DNA from: Bolinopsis microptera
Lineage: Eukaryota > Ctenophora > Tentaculata > Lobata > Bolinopsidae
DNA length: 60,000 bases
Direction of reading: 5' to 3'
Assembly (NCBI RefSeq): GCF_026151205.1
Contig: NC_087077.1
Location: 13,678,983-13,738,982, forward strand
The translations under genes were made by a program, and so were the position numbers. Of this stretch, positions 21,303 to 32,788 are shown piece by piece (within the stretch, counting starts at the first letter, position 1; each line of letters starts with the position of its first letter). The notes beneath the pieces were generated by a model. It did no database searches. It was not told where the DNA came from and saw only the letters and a list, made by a program, of their open reading frames with translations.

Positions 21303-24300
21303 TTAGATGTCCAAGACCATCCTGAGAATTCTAGCTGATCCAAGCAGAGCTGTCTTCTGAAGATTAGAGATGCTCAGATTGCAGTGGACTGCATCGAGGT
21401 GCTTACGAAAGTTTATGGTGACAGTTCCTAAAGCGCCTACCACCACTGGGACAATTGTAACCTTTCGTAAATTCCAGTTCTTCTTAATCTCTCTTTTTAG
21501 GTCTTGATAAGCTAGTATCTTATCTTGCTCTCTATCCAAGATCCGGGTATCTCCTGGGACTGCAACGTCGATGATGGTTGCTGCGTTGGTTACCTTGCCT
21601 ACCAGGAGAAGATCCGGTCTGCAGTGCTCAATAACGTGGTCTGACTGGATGTGAAAGTCCCACAATAGCTTGACTTTTTCGTTCTCCAACACCTTCTCTG
21701 CTCGGTGTTCGTACCACTTTTTACTGCGTGGGAAGCCGTATTCCTTGCACAGACTCCAGTGCAATGCGGCAGCTACTTTGTCATGCCGACACTTATATTC
21801 TGTCTGTGAAAGTTTTGGGCACCCATTCAGTATGTGATCTATTGTCTCATAATGATTTCTGCAGAGTCTGCAGAGTGGAGAAGAGCCAGGTGTTTTGTCA
21901 ATCTTATTCTTTACATAGTTAGTCCTAAGTGCTTGGTCTTGGGCTGCTATCAACAATCCTTCTGTCTCCTTCTTCAAGTCTTGTTGAGTGAGCCAGTTCC
22001 AAGAGGTTATCGGATCTGCTATACCCGTCATCTGCCTTGGAAACTGTCCGTGCATCACTTTAGTAGTCCACTTCTCCTTGCGTTTTTCCTCGCGTTGTGT
22101 TCGGTCAGTATCTTTGTCTATCTCTTCACCTAAGAGTATCTTGTCTTTGACAAAGTAGTCCTTCAGAGCAATCAGTTCCGGGTCTCTACTCTTCATCACA
22201 TAGGTGGTGAGTGCATTCTCCTCTCTCTTTACGACTTCCTCTATACTATGAAGCCCACGGCCACCAAGTTGACGGCTGACGTATAGCCGATCAACATCTC
22301 CTTGGGGATGATGAGCTCCATTTATCCTCATTAGTTTCCGGGTCTTGACGTCCAAGGCTTTGATTTCTCCAGCGTTCCAAGAAAGAATTCCAGCTCCATA
22401 TCTTATCACAGGTACAGCCCAGGTGTTAATTGCTTGTATACTATTCCTACCATGAAGCTGGGATTTTAACACCTTTTTGACTCTTCTGATATACTCCTTT
22501 GTGACAAGTGCTTTCATCTCTTTGTGTAGAATATTATTGGCTTCTAGTATTCCCAGATACTTATAGCCCTCGTCCTCCAACTCATGGATCTGTTCACCTG
22601 TGGGTAGGGTGATGCCTTCAATAGCGGCTTTTGCTCCCTTCTTCACCTTCACCACGGCGCATTTCTCTAGCCCGAATTCCATTTTTATGTCACTGCTGAA
22701 CTCTGCTGTGGTATTAACCAGTGTTTGCATTTCGTCTTCACTCTCGGCATACAACTTGAGGTCGTCCATGTATAGCCTATGCGACACTTTTGGTCCATCA
22801 TTTCTGTCCAGAGAGTATCCTATGTCGTGCTTATTCAAAAGAATGGAAAGGGGTATAAGACTAATGATAAAGTGGATAGGGGAGACTGAGTCTCCTTGAA
22901 ATAAACCTCTATTAATTTTAATCCTCCCAAGGGAAACTTTACCAAGCATCAGGTTAACATATGATTGATTGAATGAGGCTTCAAAGAGGTCTATGATGGA
23001 TGATGAGATACCGCACATGGTCATACAAGACAGGATCCAGGAGTGTGGGACGCTATCATACGCCTTCTTGTAATCTATAAACGTCATGTTCAAGTTCCGC
23101 TTCCTTCGTTTACAATTCTTCAGTATAAGTTTGTCTATCATTAACTGTTCTTTACATCCTCTGCTCTTCTTTTTGCACCCTTTCTGCTCAGGGGGGAGGA
23201 GTTTCTGTTGGTCTAGGTGGTAGTAAATGGAATCTGAGATTAGCCCAGTGAACAATTTCCACATTGCTGATAAGCATGTAATTGGTCTGAAATTGCCTGG
23301 GATGGGTCCCTTGGAATGATCCTTAATGAGCAGGTACGTGCGACCCAGTGTCATCCATTCTGGGATATCAGCATTGGACAGGCAATTCATCAGTTGATCT
23401 GCAATCCTATTGTGGAGTTCTTTAAAGTGCTTTATCCAATAAGCATGCAGTCCATCTGTACCAGGGGAGGACCAGTTGGTCATTTTCCTTACTCTAGTTG
23501 CAACCAGGGTGCTGGTTATAACAAACTGTCTTTGTTCATCTGCTGAGGATAATGCTGTTCTGACATCTGGTAACCATTCAGCATCGCTGTTATGTTCAAC
23601 CGGCTTCTCCCATATGTTCTTCCAGAACTTCAAACAAGAATCCTTGTCAGCCTCAGGGTGGGAGATATCATGCTCTTCAGGGTTTGATTTAAGGTTTCTA
23701 TAGAACTGCCTCTGGTTGTTTCCAAATAACTTGTTCTGGTGGAATCGTTCACATCTTTTGTTAAATCTCTTTATCTTAGCAGCTTTTGCACGGAGACGTT
23801 GCTTGAGCTCTTCGATGATGCATGGTATGCCCTTTTTCTTCAACAGGGGATGTCGTCTGTTAAGCCCTTCCAGTATTTTTTGTTTAAGGGCAGTACCTTT
23901 CTTCTTTTCCTCGAGATAAGAGATGTCTTTCCTAACTTGGGTAATCTTATCTTCGATTCTTCTTTTCCAGAGTGGCGTTTTCCGTTTCTCTGTATTCTTA
24001 TTTGTAGGTTTTTCACCAAGTCTTTCACTGACTAAATGTGCTCCTGCTAGCAATAGAGTGTTGGTTTCAGTGATTGAAGAAGTATGAATCTCTGCTATAC
24101 ATGAGTTAATGAGAGATGTTTCCTCCATAAGCTTCTTCCTGTTCACGTGTCTAAGAGGTTTGGTTTCTATCACTGAAGGGTCTTCTAAGAGGGTTTTTAG
24201 CCGCTCAATGATTGCCTCCTTGTCAAAATCAGATACCGTTGCGGTGGGGGTGAGTTCTTCGGCGGCAACAGTTGGGATACTTGCATCCCTCAATGTCCTG

Positions 24301-24716
24301 ATAGCTTGGGAGACAGTGGGTAAGGCTTGACTTGTAATTGTACTTGTTGGAGTCTCTTCCACTACACTAGTTGGGAGTGTTCCTCGAATCTCCAGTAGTT
24401 CTATGTCTGAAAGGAGATTGTTATTTCTGATTGACCTTGCTTGGTCTGCCAATCTTTGTTCCGTACAGGTAAAGAGTCCGGCATCATCCCACAGTGACCG
24501 GAGTCTCCTTCTGTAACCAGAGTGGGATGGTCGGCTCTGATAATACAGCGTCATGAGCTGTATGTTGTCCTCCTTGCTCCACGTGTGACGAGTGGAAGTC
24601 TCAGTGCGAGCCTTCCTCTCACGGCGAGCTGGAGGGGCGATGTTAGGTAGTTGATCCTGCTCTGTCCCATTAGTAGGGAGAGTTGGAGAGTTTGTAAAAT
24701 TTGAGAGAGAATTCAT
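21303..24716 (-). CDS. R2-type LINE polyprotein (RT plus RLE)
   Basis: An uninterrupted 1137-codon frame. The N-terminal region has a Myb-like DNA-binding segment (HTWSKEDNIQLMTLYYQ, residues about 44-60). The reverse transcriptase has FIDYKKAYDSVPHSWI, GLFQGDSVSP and the active site LYMDDLKLY. After the thumb come a zinc knuckle CRLCRNHYETIDHILNGC and a restriction-like endonuclease core RPDLLLVG...IIDVAVPGD with a later K/Y motif. This order (DNA-binding N-terminus, RT, CCHC, RLE) defines the R2/NeSL/R4 group, which often inserts site-specifically. No frame break was seen, so the copy may be recent or active. Confidence 0.88.
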   Translation of the reverse strand: MNSLSNFTNSPTLPTNGTEQDQLPNIAPPARRERKARTETSTRHTWSKEDNIQLMTLYYQSRPSHSGYRRRLRSLWDDAGLFTCTEQRLADQARSIRNNNLLSDIELLEIRGTLPTSVVEETPTSTITSQALPTVSQAIRTLRDASIPTVAAEELTPTATVSDFDKEAIIERLKTLLEDPSVIETKPLRHVNRKKLMEETSLINSCIAEIHTSSITETNTLLLAGAHLVSERLGEKPTNKNTEKRKTPLWKRRIEDKITQVRKDISYLEEKKKGTALKQKILEGLNRRHPLLKKKGIPCIIEELKQRLRAKAAKIKRFNKRCERFHQNKLFGNNQRQFYRNLKSNPEEHDISHPEADKDSCLKFWKNIWEKPVEHNSDAEWLPDVRTALSSADEQRQFVITSTLVATRVRKMTNWSSPGTDGLHAYWIKHFKELHNRIADQLMNCLSNADIPEWMTLGRTYLLIKDHSKGPIPGNFRPITCLSAMWKLFTGLISDSIYYHLDQQKLLPPEQKGCKKKSRGCKEQLMIDKLILKNCKRRKRNLNMTFIDYKKAYDSVPHSWILSCMTMCGISSSIIDLFEASFNQSYVNLMLGKVSLGRIKINRGLFQGDSVSPIHFIISLIPLSILLNKHDIGYSLDRNDGPKVSHRLYMDDLKLYAESEDEMQTLVNTTAEFSSDIKMEFGLEKCAVVKVKKGAKAAIEGITLPTGEQIHELEDEGYKYLGILEANNILHKEMKALVTKEYIRRVKKVLKSQLHGRNSIQAINTWAVPVIRYGAGILSWNAGEIKALDVKTRKLMRINGAHHPQGDVDRLYVSRQLGGRGLHSIEEVVKREENALTTYVMKSRDPELIALKDYFVKDKILLGEEIDKDTDRTQREEKRKEKWTTKVMHGQFPRQMTGIADPITSWNWLTQQDLKKETEGLLIAAQDQALRTNYVKNKIDKTPGSSPLCRLCRNHYETIDHILNGCPKLSQTEYKCRHDKVAAALHWSLCKEYGFPRSKKWYEHRAEKVLENEKVKLLWDFHIQSDHVIEHCRPDLLLVGKVTNAATIIDVAVPGDTRILDREQDKILAYQDLKREIKKNWNLRKVTIVPVVVGALGTVTINFRKHLDAVHCNLSISNLQKTALLGSARILRMVLDI

Positions 24717-25696
24717 ATCATAACTGGGGGACTTAACACCCCCTAGAGAGTTGGCAGGGAAAACAGAGCACTGAGCGTTGCCCCGCGTCGCCCAGCTCCC
24801 CAGGTAGCTACCTCCTGGGTAGTAGACCCGTTAGTAACCATTTAACCCATGGCCACACATCCTTTCGCCACGAGTCCACAACTTAAGATTAGGGGACTTC
24901 TGCGGGTCAGTCCACGCCCGATAAGAAAACCACTAGGTGTCAATTGCACCTAGTCAAGATACCAAGAACTAGGAGAGAAGGATAAAAGCTTTTTACAGAC
25001 GAGAGGCAAGAAGGGGAATTAACCGGGGGACAAGTAACACCAAATACAAGGATATATATAATATAATTTCAAATACAATGTAATTACTAATACAATGGGT
25101 ATGGTAAATGGTAACACTATAAATAGTAATTATTTACTAAGGATGGAGAATCTTTCAGTACTGACAGTCTATGCTGCTATGATAACGAATAAATATTATA
25201 TAATAAGGGGATACATCTTAAAATATTGCTGTTTCAGTCACAGATACTTTTCTTGGTTTTTCCATTTTGTGCTTTTTTTTTTTCTTTTTTGTTTTTAACT
25301 TTTTTTTGTAATTTTCTTTCTTTTTTTTTTTTTTTTTTTGTTCCTTCCTAAACATGAATTTTAAGCAATTACAAAATCTCACGATAACATTAAATGATGT
25401 TGAGAAGGACAATAGAGCCTGAGGTTCTGGTGGTCTACAGGTGTTTCACCAGCTGTTTGGTCAAGTTCTAGCCCGTTACTTGGACTAGTAACGGGGGAAC
25501 TAACAGTGTTAATAGTTTAAACTTTGTGCTATAACTGAACCTCAGGAAGAAGACATCTGGCAATGCCAGGGAGTGAGTAGCTCTAGCCGGCAGCCATCCA
25601 ATGGACTGCTGCCGTTACCGACCCCGGGGGTGCTGACCACGAGTATCAGCCTCGGACCCACTACTCACTAGCTCTGGTGTTCTGAGCGGGGGCCTA

Positions 25697-27975
25697 GTTA
25701 TTATTATTATTAAATCTAAAATAGCTAATAATTTAATAAATTATTAACAGGCCCCTTAACGTGGGCAATAATATACGCTTTATAAATTATATAAACAAAT
25801 GGAAGTCTATTTTCCAATGTTGTTAAGTGTCTCTTTAGATCTGTTTTGGTCTTTCGTGGGAGTTCCCACATTTGTTGGTTGAGAATGCTCAACATAACAT
25901 ACATGATGCTTGACTGCTTTATTGACCCGGACAGGCACCGGGGGCAGACATCCCAACACCAGTGCTTATGGGACATAGTGTTGGTCTGCTTCAGGACGTG
26001 TTAGATCCTAGAGAAGCCGCCATCCCCTCTACTGCTTTAGCTCAGCGGCAGCATGAGCCCTGGTTTCCTGCCACATTGGTACCTCTGAAAGTACAGAAAA
26101 GTGGTGGATTTCGGGGTCCAGGATACTCCCTCTTTGTTCTTTATGGTGGTAATATTTCTCTGAGATGTTTGCAGAGTCTTTATTTCATGATCTTTCTAGT
26201 CGGATAAATCCTGGAGAGCATCATTTTGTCCCCAAAGAAATTCGACTCTCCTAATGAATGCTTTTTGTGTGCTGCTTTTTGTTAACACTCCATCTAGATA
26301 GGAATGTGAGTCTGCCCCACCCAGCTCTTCTTTCAGTTGCAGGTAACTGGTGTCTTGCACCTCCAGACACAATAGGAGCTGGTGTACGGGGGAATCAATG
26401 AAGCTGTTACAGAAACGACAGGCCTCACCACTGCCACCACCCATGATCTTTTGGATGTTCGCAAAGAGTGGTGAGCTGCCGTGAATGTAGTCCATTATTC
26501 GGCTGTCCAGATTTTTACTCGTGTTGTGCCCGAATAAAAAGTTGTTTTTGTCTAGGAGCAGCCCACTGTTTTTGATCTTTGTGATCACACCGAGTATCTT
26601 GGTCTCCTTGTTGTTACTGACAGTTCTGCATTGCAGATTTGTTTCGATGCTGTCAATCCAGATCTTATTTTTGTAGCTCATTATGTCTGCCTGAGTGTAA
26701 TAGGCTAGATCCTTGAAATGTTGCTGCGTTAGGTCTATCATTCTGGTTCCGTGTGACTTATGAAAACTTGGTATTCTGCTTTCATCAACTTGGTAGAGGG
26801 TAGCTGAAAGATTGTCACCTTGTGTGAGTATTTTGCACATGAATTTAACCGAGAGAGCTTCGAGTTGCACATCCAGTGGTGGTAGGTGGAGAGCAAGTTC
26901 GGTTAATTCCCTTTGTGGGTTCAGGACTGATCCAGATATTTTTAGAATTATTTTATTCCAGAAGCTTTTAAATTGATTGAGACACTTGTGAAGCCAAATA
27001 GGTGCTGCGTAGAACAGTTTAGTGAGGACCATTGTCTTAAGGAGGAGAGTGAGGCTGTAAACGTTTAGACCATAGTTGCGGTTAGTTGATTTTGTTATTA
27101 ATCCCCACTTTCTTTTGCATTCTTTAAGTTTTTGAGACGCATGTTTCTTGAAATTGAGGTCCTCATCTACTATTACCCCAAGGACCTTCGTACTTTTGAC
27201 GTAGTTGATGCTTTTCCCATTAATACATAATTCTGCAGGTTTCTGTTCTTCATTATAGGCTGCAGTTTTCAAGATTATTGCCTCTGTTTTATTTGTATCA
27301 CAGTTCACTACTAGCTTGTTCTTGATGCACCACTTACTAACTAATTCGTGGTTTAAGCTCTTATTTTATTTATGATTAAAGGAATGTAAAATAAAACTTT
27401 TCGTTTCATTGACTAAGGTGGTCACATATCATCTGCATTTTTTCATGGCATCCGGAGATGTTCTCAAAGGAAATCATAAGTGTACCATCATCAGCAAATT
27501 TGTAGCAGCTTAGATATCTTTTTACCTCTTCCGGGGTGTTGTGCGTCATGTCTGCTATGTATAGGATAAAGAGGAGAGGTGAGAGTACAGCCCCCTGAGG
27601 TAGTCCAAATATTGTGCATTTTCTTTTTTCTCCTTTATAGTTGTTCACTTTTAGACATATCGTCCGGTTGAACAGGAAACTTCTCAACACGTTAAGAATA
27701 TTTCCTTGAATACCGAGAGTTGATAGTTTGACACATAGTGATGGAAGATGAACACTGTCAAATGCCTTTTCGAAGTCAAGGAAAAGCACTATACATGCCA
27801 GCTTCTGTCGTTTAACTTCCTCAAGGTTAGCCAGCATTCTGAAAAGATATCGCGTTGTTGATCTCCCTCCAATAAAACCTTCCTGATCTTCATCAAGAGT
27901 TCCTTCAATGTCCAGGAAGAGTCTCAATCTTTTATCTAGCACTCTTTCACAAATCTTTCCAAAGTAGGAAACATG
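25697..27975 (-). mobile_element. 5'-truncated LINE, minus strand
   Basis: It reads from about 27975 down to an (AAT)n tail at about 25697-25715. Reverse transcriptase motifs sit at 27406-28005 (FLDFEKAFDSVHLPSL, GLPQGAVLSPLLF, FADDGTLM) and the C-terminal part at 26196-27308 (TKVLGVIVDEDLNFKKH, AAPIWLHKCL, zinc-knuckle-like CRFCNSF...H..LLC). The two frames are offset near 27310-27405, so the ORF is broken once. The endonuclease half is missing. It belongs to the Jockey/I/CR1 radiation; the exact clade is uncertain. Confidence 0.8.
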
Positions 27976-28005
27976 CTGTACCCCACCATACTGTACCCCA
28001 CTCAA
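26196..28005 (-). pseudogene. LINE reverse transcriptase ORF, truncated and frameshifted
   Basis: The first part (28005-27406) holds fingers and palm with FADD. The second (27308-26196) holds thumb, connection and a C-terminal Cys-His cluster, ending WGQNDALQDLSD. Between them the frame shifts. The first residues of the upper frame (to about 27975) derive from the neighbouring LINE or the junction. It was an RNA-dependent DNA polymerase for its own mobilisation; this copy is dead. Confidence 0.75.
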
Positions 28006-28766
28006 ACGGTGAAAGATCTAGGAGTGACAGTTTCCGCTGATTTGTCCTGGACCCCACATGTCAACATGATAGCTGAACGCGCAGGAAAAGTTGCTTCTTG
28101 GGTGCTAAGTGCGTTCAAAACGAGAGACAAAGCCACCATGATGACTCTGTACAAGTCTCTCGTTAGAAGCCATCTGGAGTATTGCTGTCCTCTATGGAAT
28201 TGCTCTAAGAACAAGGACATCCAACAGCTAGAAGGGATTCAGCGTACGTTTACATTGAAAATAGATGGCACCCAGCACCTCAACTACTGGCAGAGATTAA
28301 AGGCCCTAGATCTGATGTCATTGCAAAGAAGAAGAGAACGGTATTTAATCATCAACATGTGGAAAGTTCTGCATTGCAAGTGCCCTAATGATATTGGTAT
28401 CCAGTTCTCGGTGACTCTCAGACATGGTCAAAAAGCAGTTGTGCCCAGTATAGCTAAGTCCAGCAGTCAACGTAATCAAGCACTACATGACAACTCATTT
28501 GCAGTCACTGGACCTCGATTATGGAATGTAATCCCAACACATATGCACACCATTGAGGATCTTATGCAATTCAAAGCGGCTTTAACGAACTTTGTGAAGT
28601 CATTTCCGGACGAGCCTCCAGCTCCAGGATACAGCCGTCGGAATGGAAACTCCTTGCTTGATTGGAGTGGTGATAAAACAGTTTCTACACTGTCCGGGGG
28701 GTCGACTTTTTCGATGGCCCGATAGAGGATTCTATGAAACCCTACAAAGTAACAAAGTAAGTAGGA
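27976..28766 (+). mobile_element. CR1/Jockey-like LINE 3' fragment
   Basis: This is the C-terminal third of a reverse transcriptase, open from the junction to a stop at 28725, with VKDLGVTVSADLSWTPHVN, RSHLEYCCPLW, LQRRRERYLI and a conserved tail FPDEPPAPGYSRRNGNS. It is clearly related to, but distinct from, the LINE at 3479-7986 and has the same sort of AAAGTAA-repeat 3' end (about 28745-28766). It abuts the minus-strand LINE head-to-head at about 27975. Confidence 0.82.
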
Positions 28767-29929
28767 TGATATATGGAAATCGGTCTATAAGCACCAGGTA
28801 ACATGTAGCTGGATTTTCCTTCTTTCCTCAAGAATGTTACATCGGAAGATTTCCATAGTAGTAATAAGAAGTTGTTACTTCGTTGTTTATCCTAACAGTG
28901 CAGTATCATTTGTCTCAAGAAATCAGAATAATCAGAAACTATTTGGAACTCCCAAAAACTGTCTATAGTATAATACTATCGACTTGTTTTCGTACACTAC
29001 ATTGTTTGCATAAAAGTAAAGTAAAGTAAAGTAAAATTTATGACATCACATCATCACACATGTCTACAAACAATCATCGCACTGTGTGAAAAAATATATA
29101 ATAAATATTTCCCCACCAACATTAATTAATTATCAAATACAATATTTAAAAACAATTTCCTCAAAAACATTATCCTATTTTAAAAACTTCCTAGTGGAAT
29201 AAAGATTTATAAAACGCTTCTTTGCCACATAAGGATGGAACCAAAGATAATTGTTATGTTTCTCTGCATACTAAAGGGTACCCTAAGGAAAGAAAAATTT
29301 TTATTTACCACAAAACAATCAATACATAATGTTATATTCATAAATAAATTCAAATTTCAATTTCAAACACATATACAGTACGCCGCGCACACAGCCACAA
29401 TTTTCAATTGTTCAGAAATTCGTAGGTCAGCTGTAGGCGCCGCGCACAGGATCTATTTAATTGTTATCTTACAATTACATGTCGCATTTCTTAATTACTA
29501 GAGCCAAAATTTCAGAAGCAAAATAATTTAAAACATATTTCTGTCGTTCACGCAGTACAGGCCGTGAGCACTGCGATCTAATTAATAGATCGAACGTCAT
29601 TTGATGGTGGTGTCTTTCCTTTCATCATTCAACACCATTCAGCACTCATGTGCGAAAATTATTCCACTGAATTATCAATTGGATGGTACAAGATTCTGGG
29701 GCATAGTATTATGACTGCAAACATGAAACAGATCGCATAGTTTGATTAAAAGCATGAATTGTCGAGCCTGCTTGGATTAAAATTATTTATTTATACGAAC
29801 TATTGTAGATTTAAATATTGAGCCCTTTGGCTAGAGAATACTTTCTTAGATATTTTGGATAGTTTTTAATATTGGTAACATTAATGAATTGTAATTGATT
29901 GATATGTAATATTTAGGCCTGTGCACAGG
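28767..29929. other. Intergenic, AT-rich
   Basis: No gene recognised. An AAAGT pentanucleotide microsatellite lies near 29014-29035. An 88-codon plus-strand frame at 29235-29501 has no recognisable family. Confidence 0.5.
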
Positions 29930-32788
29930 TCCGTATTGCCTGATTTAAGTTAGGGAAAAACCAGCGGTCAGCTATCGGATTATAGCGGATATATATCGGA
30001 AACTAGCGGATGACTAGCGGAAGATGGCGTGCGCCTAGCGGAGACGCGCTAAAATGCTGCATTTTTACCTAGCGGATGGCTAGCGGAGTAAAGCGGACGA
30101 CGCGCGCAAACTAGCGGCGAATAGCGGTGTTCATTTTAAACATATATTTTACAATACTCATAAATTCAGGGGAAAAAAACATTGTTTAATTCTTCTACAA
30201 AATACAATATCAAAAAATTAATTCAACAACTATTTTAGCTTTAAAGCCTATTTATTGTATCAAGTTTTGAATATTAATGTATTTGGGTAAGCCGCGCAAG
30301 TCAAGCAAAAGAATTTTATATCGCGTCGCGCTGAGAATATGAGAAATGATTGCGGAGTAAACAACTAAAGAATCTCTCAGCGAGCCTAGCTCTCAATAAA
30401 TATAGAAATAAATAAATAATACTAACACGTGCATTACAAAGGAGCAAAAGTTTGCGGAGGCATCCTAGATACTAACACGTGCATAACAAAGGAGCGAAAG
30501 TTTGCAGAGGCATCCTAGAACGGTATAAAAACAACACATCATGCACAGGTGCCATTCTGTTTATTTGGTTCACAGCTATTTCCTAGACTCGGTGTTCGAA
30601 CTTTTGATTTCTGTAGCAGTTTATCGTTAACTTAGAGTTAGATTTTTATTCCGCTTTTTAATTTCCCCACTCTACGTGATAGTTTACAAAAACTTGGTCG
30701 GATAAGTCCCTGCGTTGCATGTGCAGAACTTTTAAAACTTTTGTACCAGTTTAGAGAATTTGAAATAATTTCGTTGTGCTTGAATAAAATAAGTTGTTAG
30801 TAACTTTCTACAATCTAGAATGTCTTTCATGGATAAAATAACGAAAGAGCTTATGAAAAAAATTGAAGATAACGAACCACTTGAAACATCGATGTGAGTA
30901 AAATTTAGCATAAACTCCTGATAAAACATATAATCAAATCAGTAAATTAGTCCGTTCATTAATACTTCATTAGTGAACTGTATTTTTCCCTCTAGACCGT
31001 CTAAAAGGAAGTACAAAAGAACAATGACGCCGACCACAGTAGTTCCTCCGCCAGATCAGGAAGAGTACATTGAATATCTTAGGAGGTGAGGAAATGTTAT
31101 GTGGATGTAAATTGAAAGTTTTGTAAAAGTTGCCAAATTGTTGTCTATAAGTGTTACCATTTTTATATCATCAGAGTACGGAACGAATCCGCAACGCCTC
31201 CCCCTCGATCACCTAACCCATCCACTCCTACACCACAGCCGCCACAAGAAATGTTAGTTTTTATTTGTACGGATTTGCTAGAATCAAACTTAAAATAACA
31301 CAGTTCTCATTAGTCGTTATATTGTATGTACGTAGACATGAAAACTATTTATAAGTCTCCAAACTGATGTGTGCTCTCACCATGTTGAATGTTCATATTA
31401 TCAGAGTGGGTACCTCAGAACAATTGGCACCCATCATCGACATTGAGGTGCCGATATTTCCGCACACAGTGGATTTTGAAGTGTTTTTCTGTGGCGTCAA
31501 GAATACTTACCAGACACTCCTTGATGGGAAGTCTGTCTTCAAGGGAGTGAAAACGAACCCCCTGAAAGTGTCGTATTCAGATAAACTCATCTGGAGGTAA
31601 TTATCATTATCATGGTTACTATGTCAATGAAAAGTAAGACTCGGCTTCATTTATAAAAAAACTATAACGTGTATTGCATACCACAAACAAACTTTCAAAT
31701 AAATTACAATTTTGAAGAGTTGACTGGGATATTTCTCAGCGATATGACGAATGCCCTAGCGACGGTGGGCTCGACGAACACCACAGTGTTACCTCATGTG
31801 GTGGACAAATACATCGCTGGTAAGATATAAAAAGCTGTAGTGTTATTTTTCTACAAATTTATTAATTTCAAGTATTGATAACTGACAATTGATCTCCTCA
31901 CAGACAGAAAAGGAAGATCAATAACTCGTCTCCAACTTGACGAGATTGTTAGGAGGACAGCAGCAAAGGAGAGTGGGCGAAAGCAGAACGCCAAAAGAAT
32001 CCTTAAGAGGAAACTCACTAATAGGATTAGCGCTGCTAAAGCGATGGAGGAGCAGCGGGACTGTCTCAACGAGAGACTCAGAATGTTATAGTAAGTAGAA
32101 TGAATCATCATTACAAAATAACAGTAGCATTTATGGTTAAATCCAATGGTAATGAGAACTAGTATCCAATCAGTGCATCATTTTTTAGCATTCAACACAT
32201 TGTATAAATCAATTACTGTTCTAACAGTACATATTTTCAGCGACGAGGAGGAAGTGGTGGTGACAAACCAGTGTAGTTCAGCTTCTCCGCATGACACTGT
32301 TTATGTAATAACTCAAAAGTTGATTAATCGACAACATTACGTAACATATTTTTGTATAAATGTACATCATGTGCGGTTTAATCATTCTATGCATAACATG
32401 AATAAATTTGAGGTCTAATGGTTGCAGCTGAGCTAAATGGATTGCAGACCGATTATTAACTAAAATGGTACACCGCTAGTGGCTAGATCCCGCTAACTTC
32501 CGCTAGGTATCCGCTGTCTTCCGCTAGGTAATAACGCTGCGCGGCTTACCTGAGGACCCCAGGCTATTATGTTCATTAACATAAATAAAGATTTGGCGGA
32601 ATGACAGGCTGAGCGCGGCCCAGTAATGCGCGGCAAAATTGCGCACGTTAGATGTCCGCTAGGCATCCGCTAGCTTCCGTAGGACATCCGTTATTTTCCA
32701 CTAGCTATCCGATATTGCCGCTAGGTCCGCTGGTTTTTCCCTAACTTAAATCTGCAAAATCGGCTATATACGGACCTGTGTGTGGCCA
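29928..32788. mobile_element. Large TIR element with TAGCGG-rich ends
   Basis: The left end (GGCCTGTGCACAGGTCCGTA at about 29928, then TTAAGTTAGGGAAAAACCAG and many TAGCGGA motifs to about 30125) is mirrored at the right (CCGCTA repeats from about 32470, then CTGGTTTTTCCCTAACTTAA, TACGGACCTGTGTGTGGCC ending about 32788). The termini are therefore long imperfect inverted repeats of about 200-300 bp made of subterminal hexamers, a design seen in several DNA-transposon groups. No transposase-like protein is inside; instead it encloses a multi-exon gene at 30820-32418. The target duplication was not resolved. It could be a non-autonomous transposon with a captured gene or an undescribed autonomous type. 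Confidence 0.7.
30820..32418 (+). CDS. Multi-exon gene, basic bZIP-like protein, unknown
   Basis: Predicted exons: 30820-30893, 30996-31085, 31175-31252, 31405-31595, about 31718-31819, about 31903-32090, 32241-32418. Exons 1-4 join in phase, as do 6 and 7. The exon 4-5 join appears one base out, so a splice site is misread or the gene carries an indel. Visible: a charged N-terminus (DKITKELMKKIEDNE), a Pro/Ser/Thr-rich linker (TPPPRSPNPSTPTPQPP), a globular-looking segment (VDFEVFFCGVKNTYQTLLDG), then a long basic helix, KRILKRKLTNRISAAKAMEE followed by QRDCLNERLRML. NRxSAA followed by spaced leucines resembles a bZIP basic region, but the usual Cys-Arg is absent. Family not recognised. Its confinement between the inverted repeats suggests it belongs to the element. 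Confidence 0.5.

Larger units (their letters stand above)
20560..25690 (-). mobile_element. R2-type LINE, apparently intact
   Basis: A minus-strand retrotransposon with one long ORF (24716-21303), a 5' leader at about 24717-25690 and a 3' UTR at about 21302-20560. The leader includes a pyrimidine-rich low-complexity tract at 25267-25340 and a GC-rich hairpin-prone start near 25565-25690. The 3' UTR holds four imperfect copies of a motif around ACAGGGCTTGC. The 5' end abuts the 3' tail of another LINE. The exact ends and target duplication are not resolved. Confidence 0.75.

Noticed and set aside
29235-29501. 88-codon frame between LINE and TIR element
   Set aside because: Low-complexity AT-rich translation with no similarity or conserved motif.
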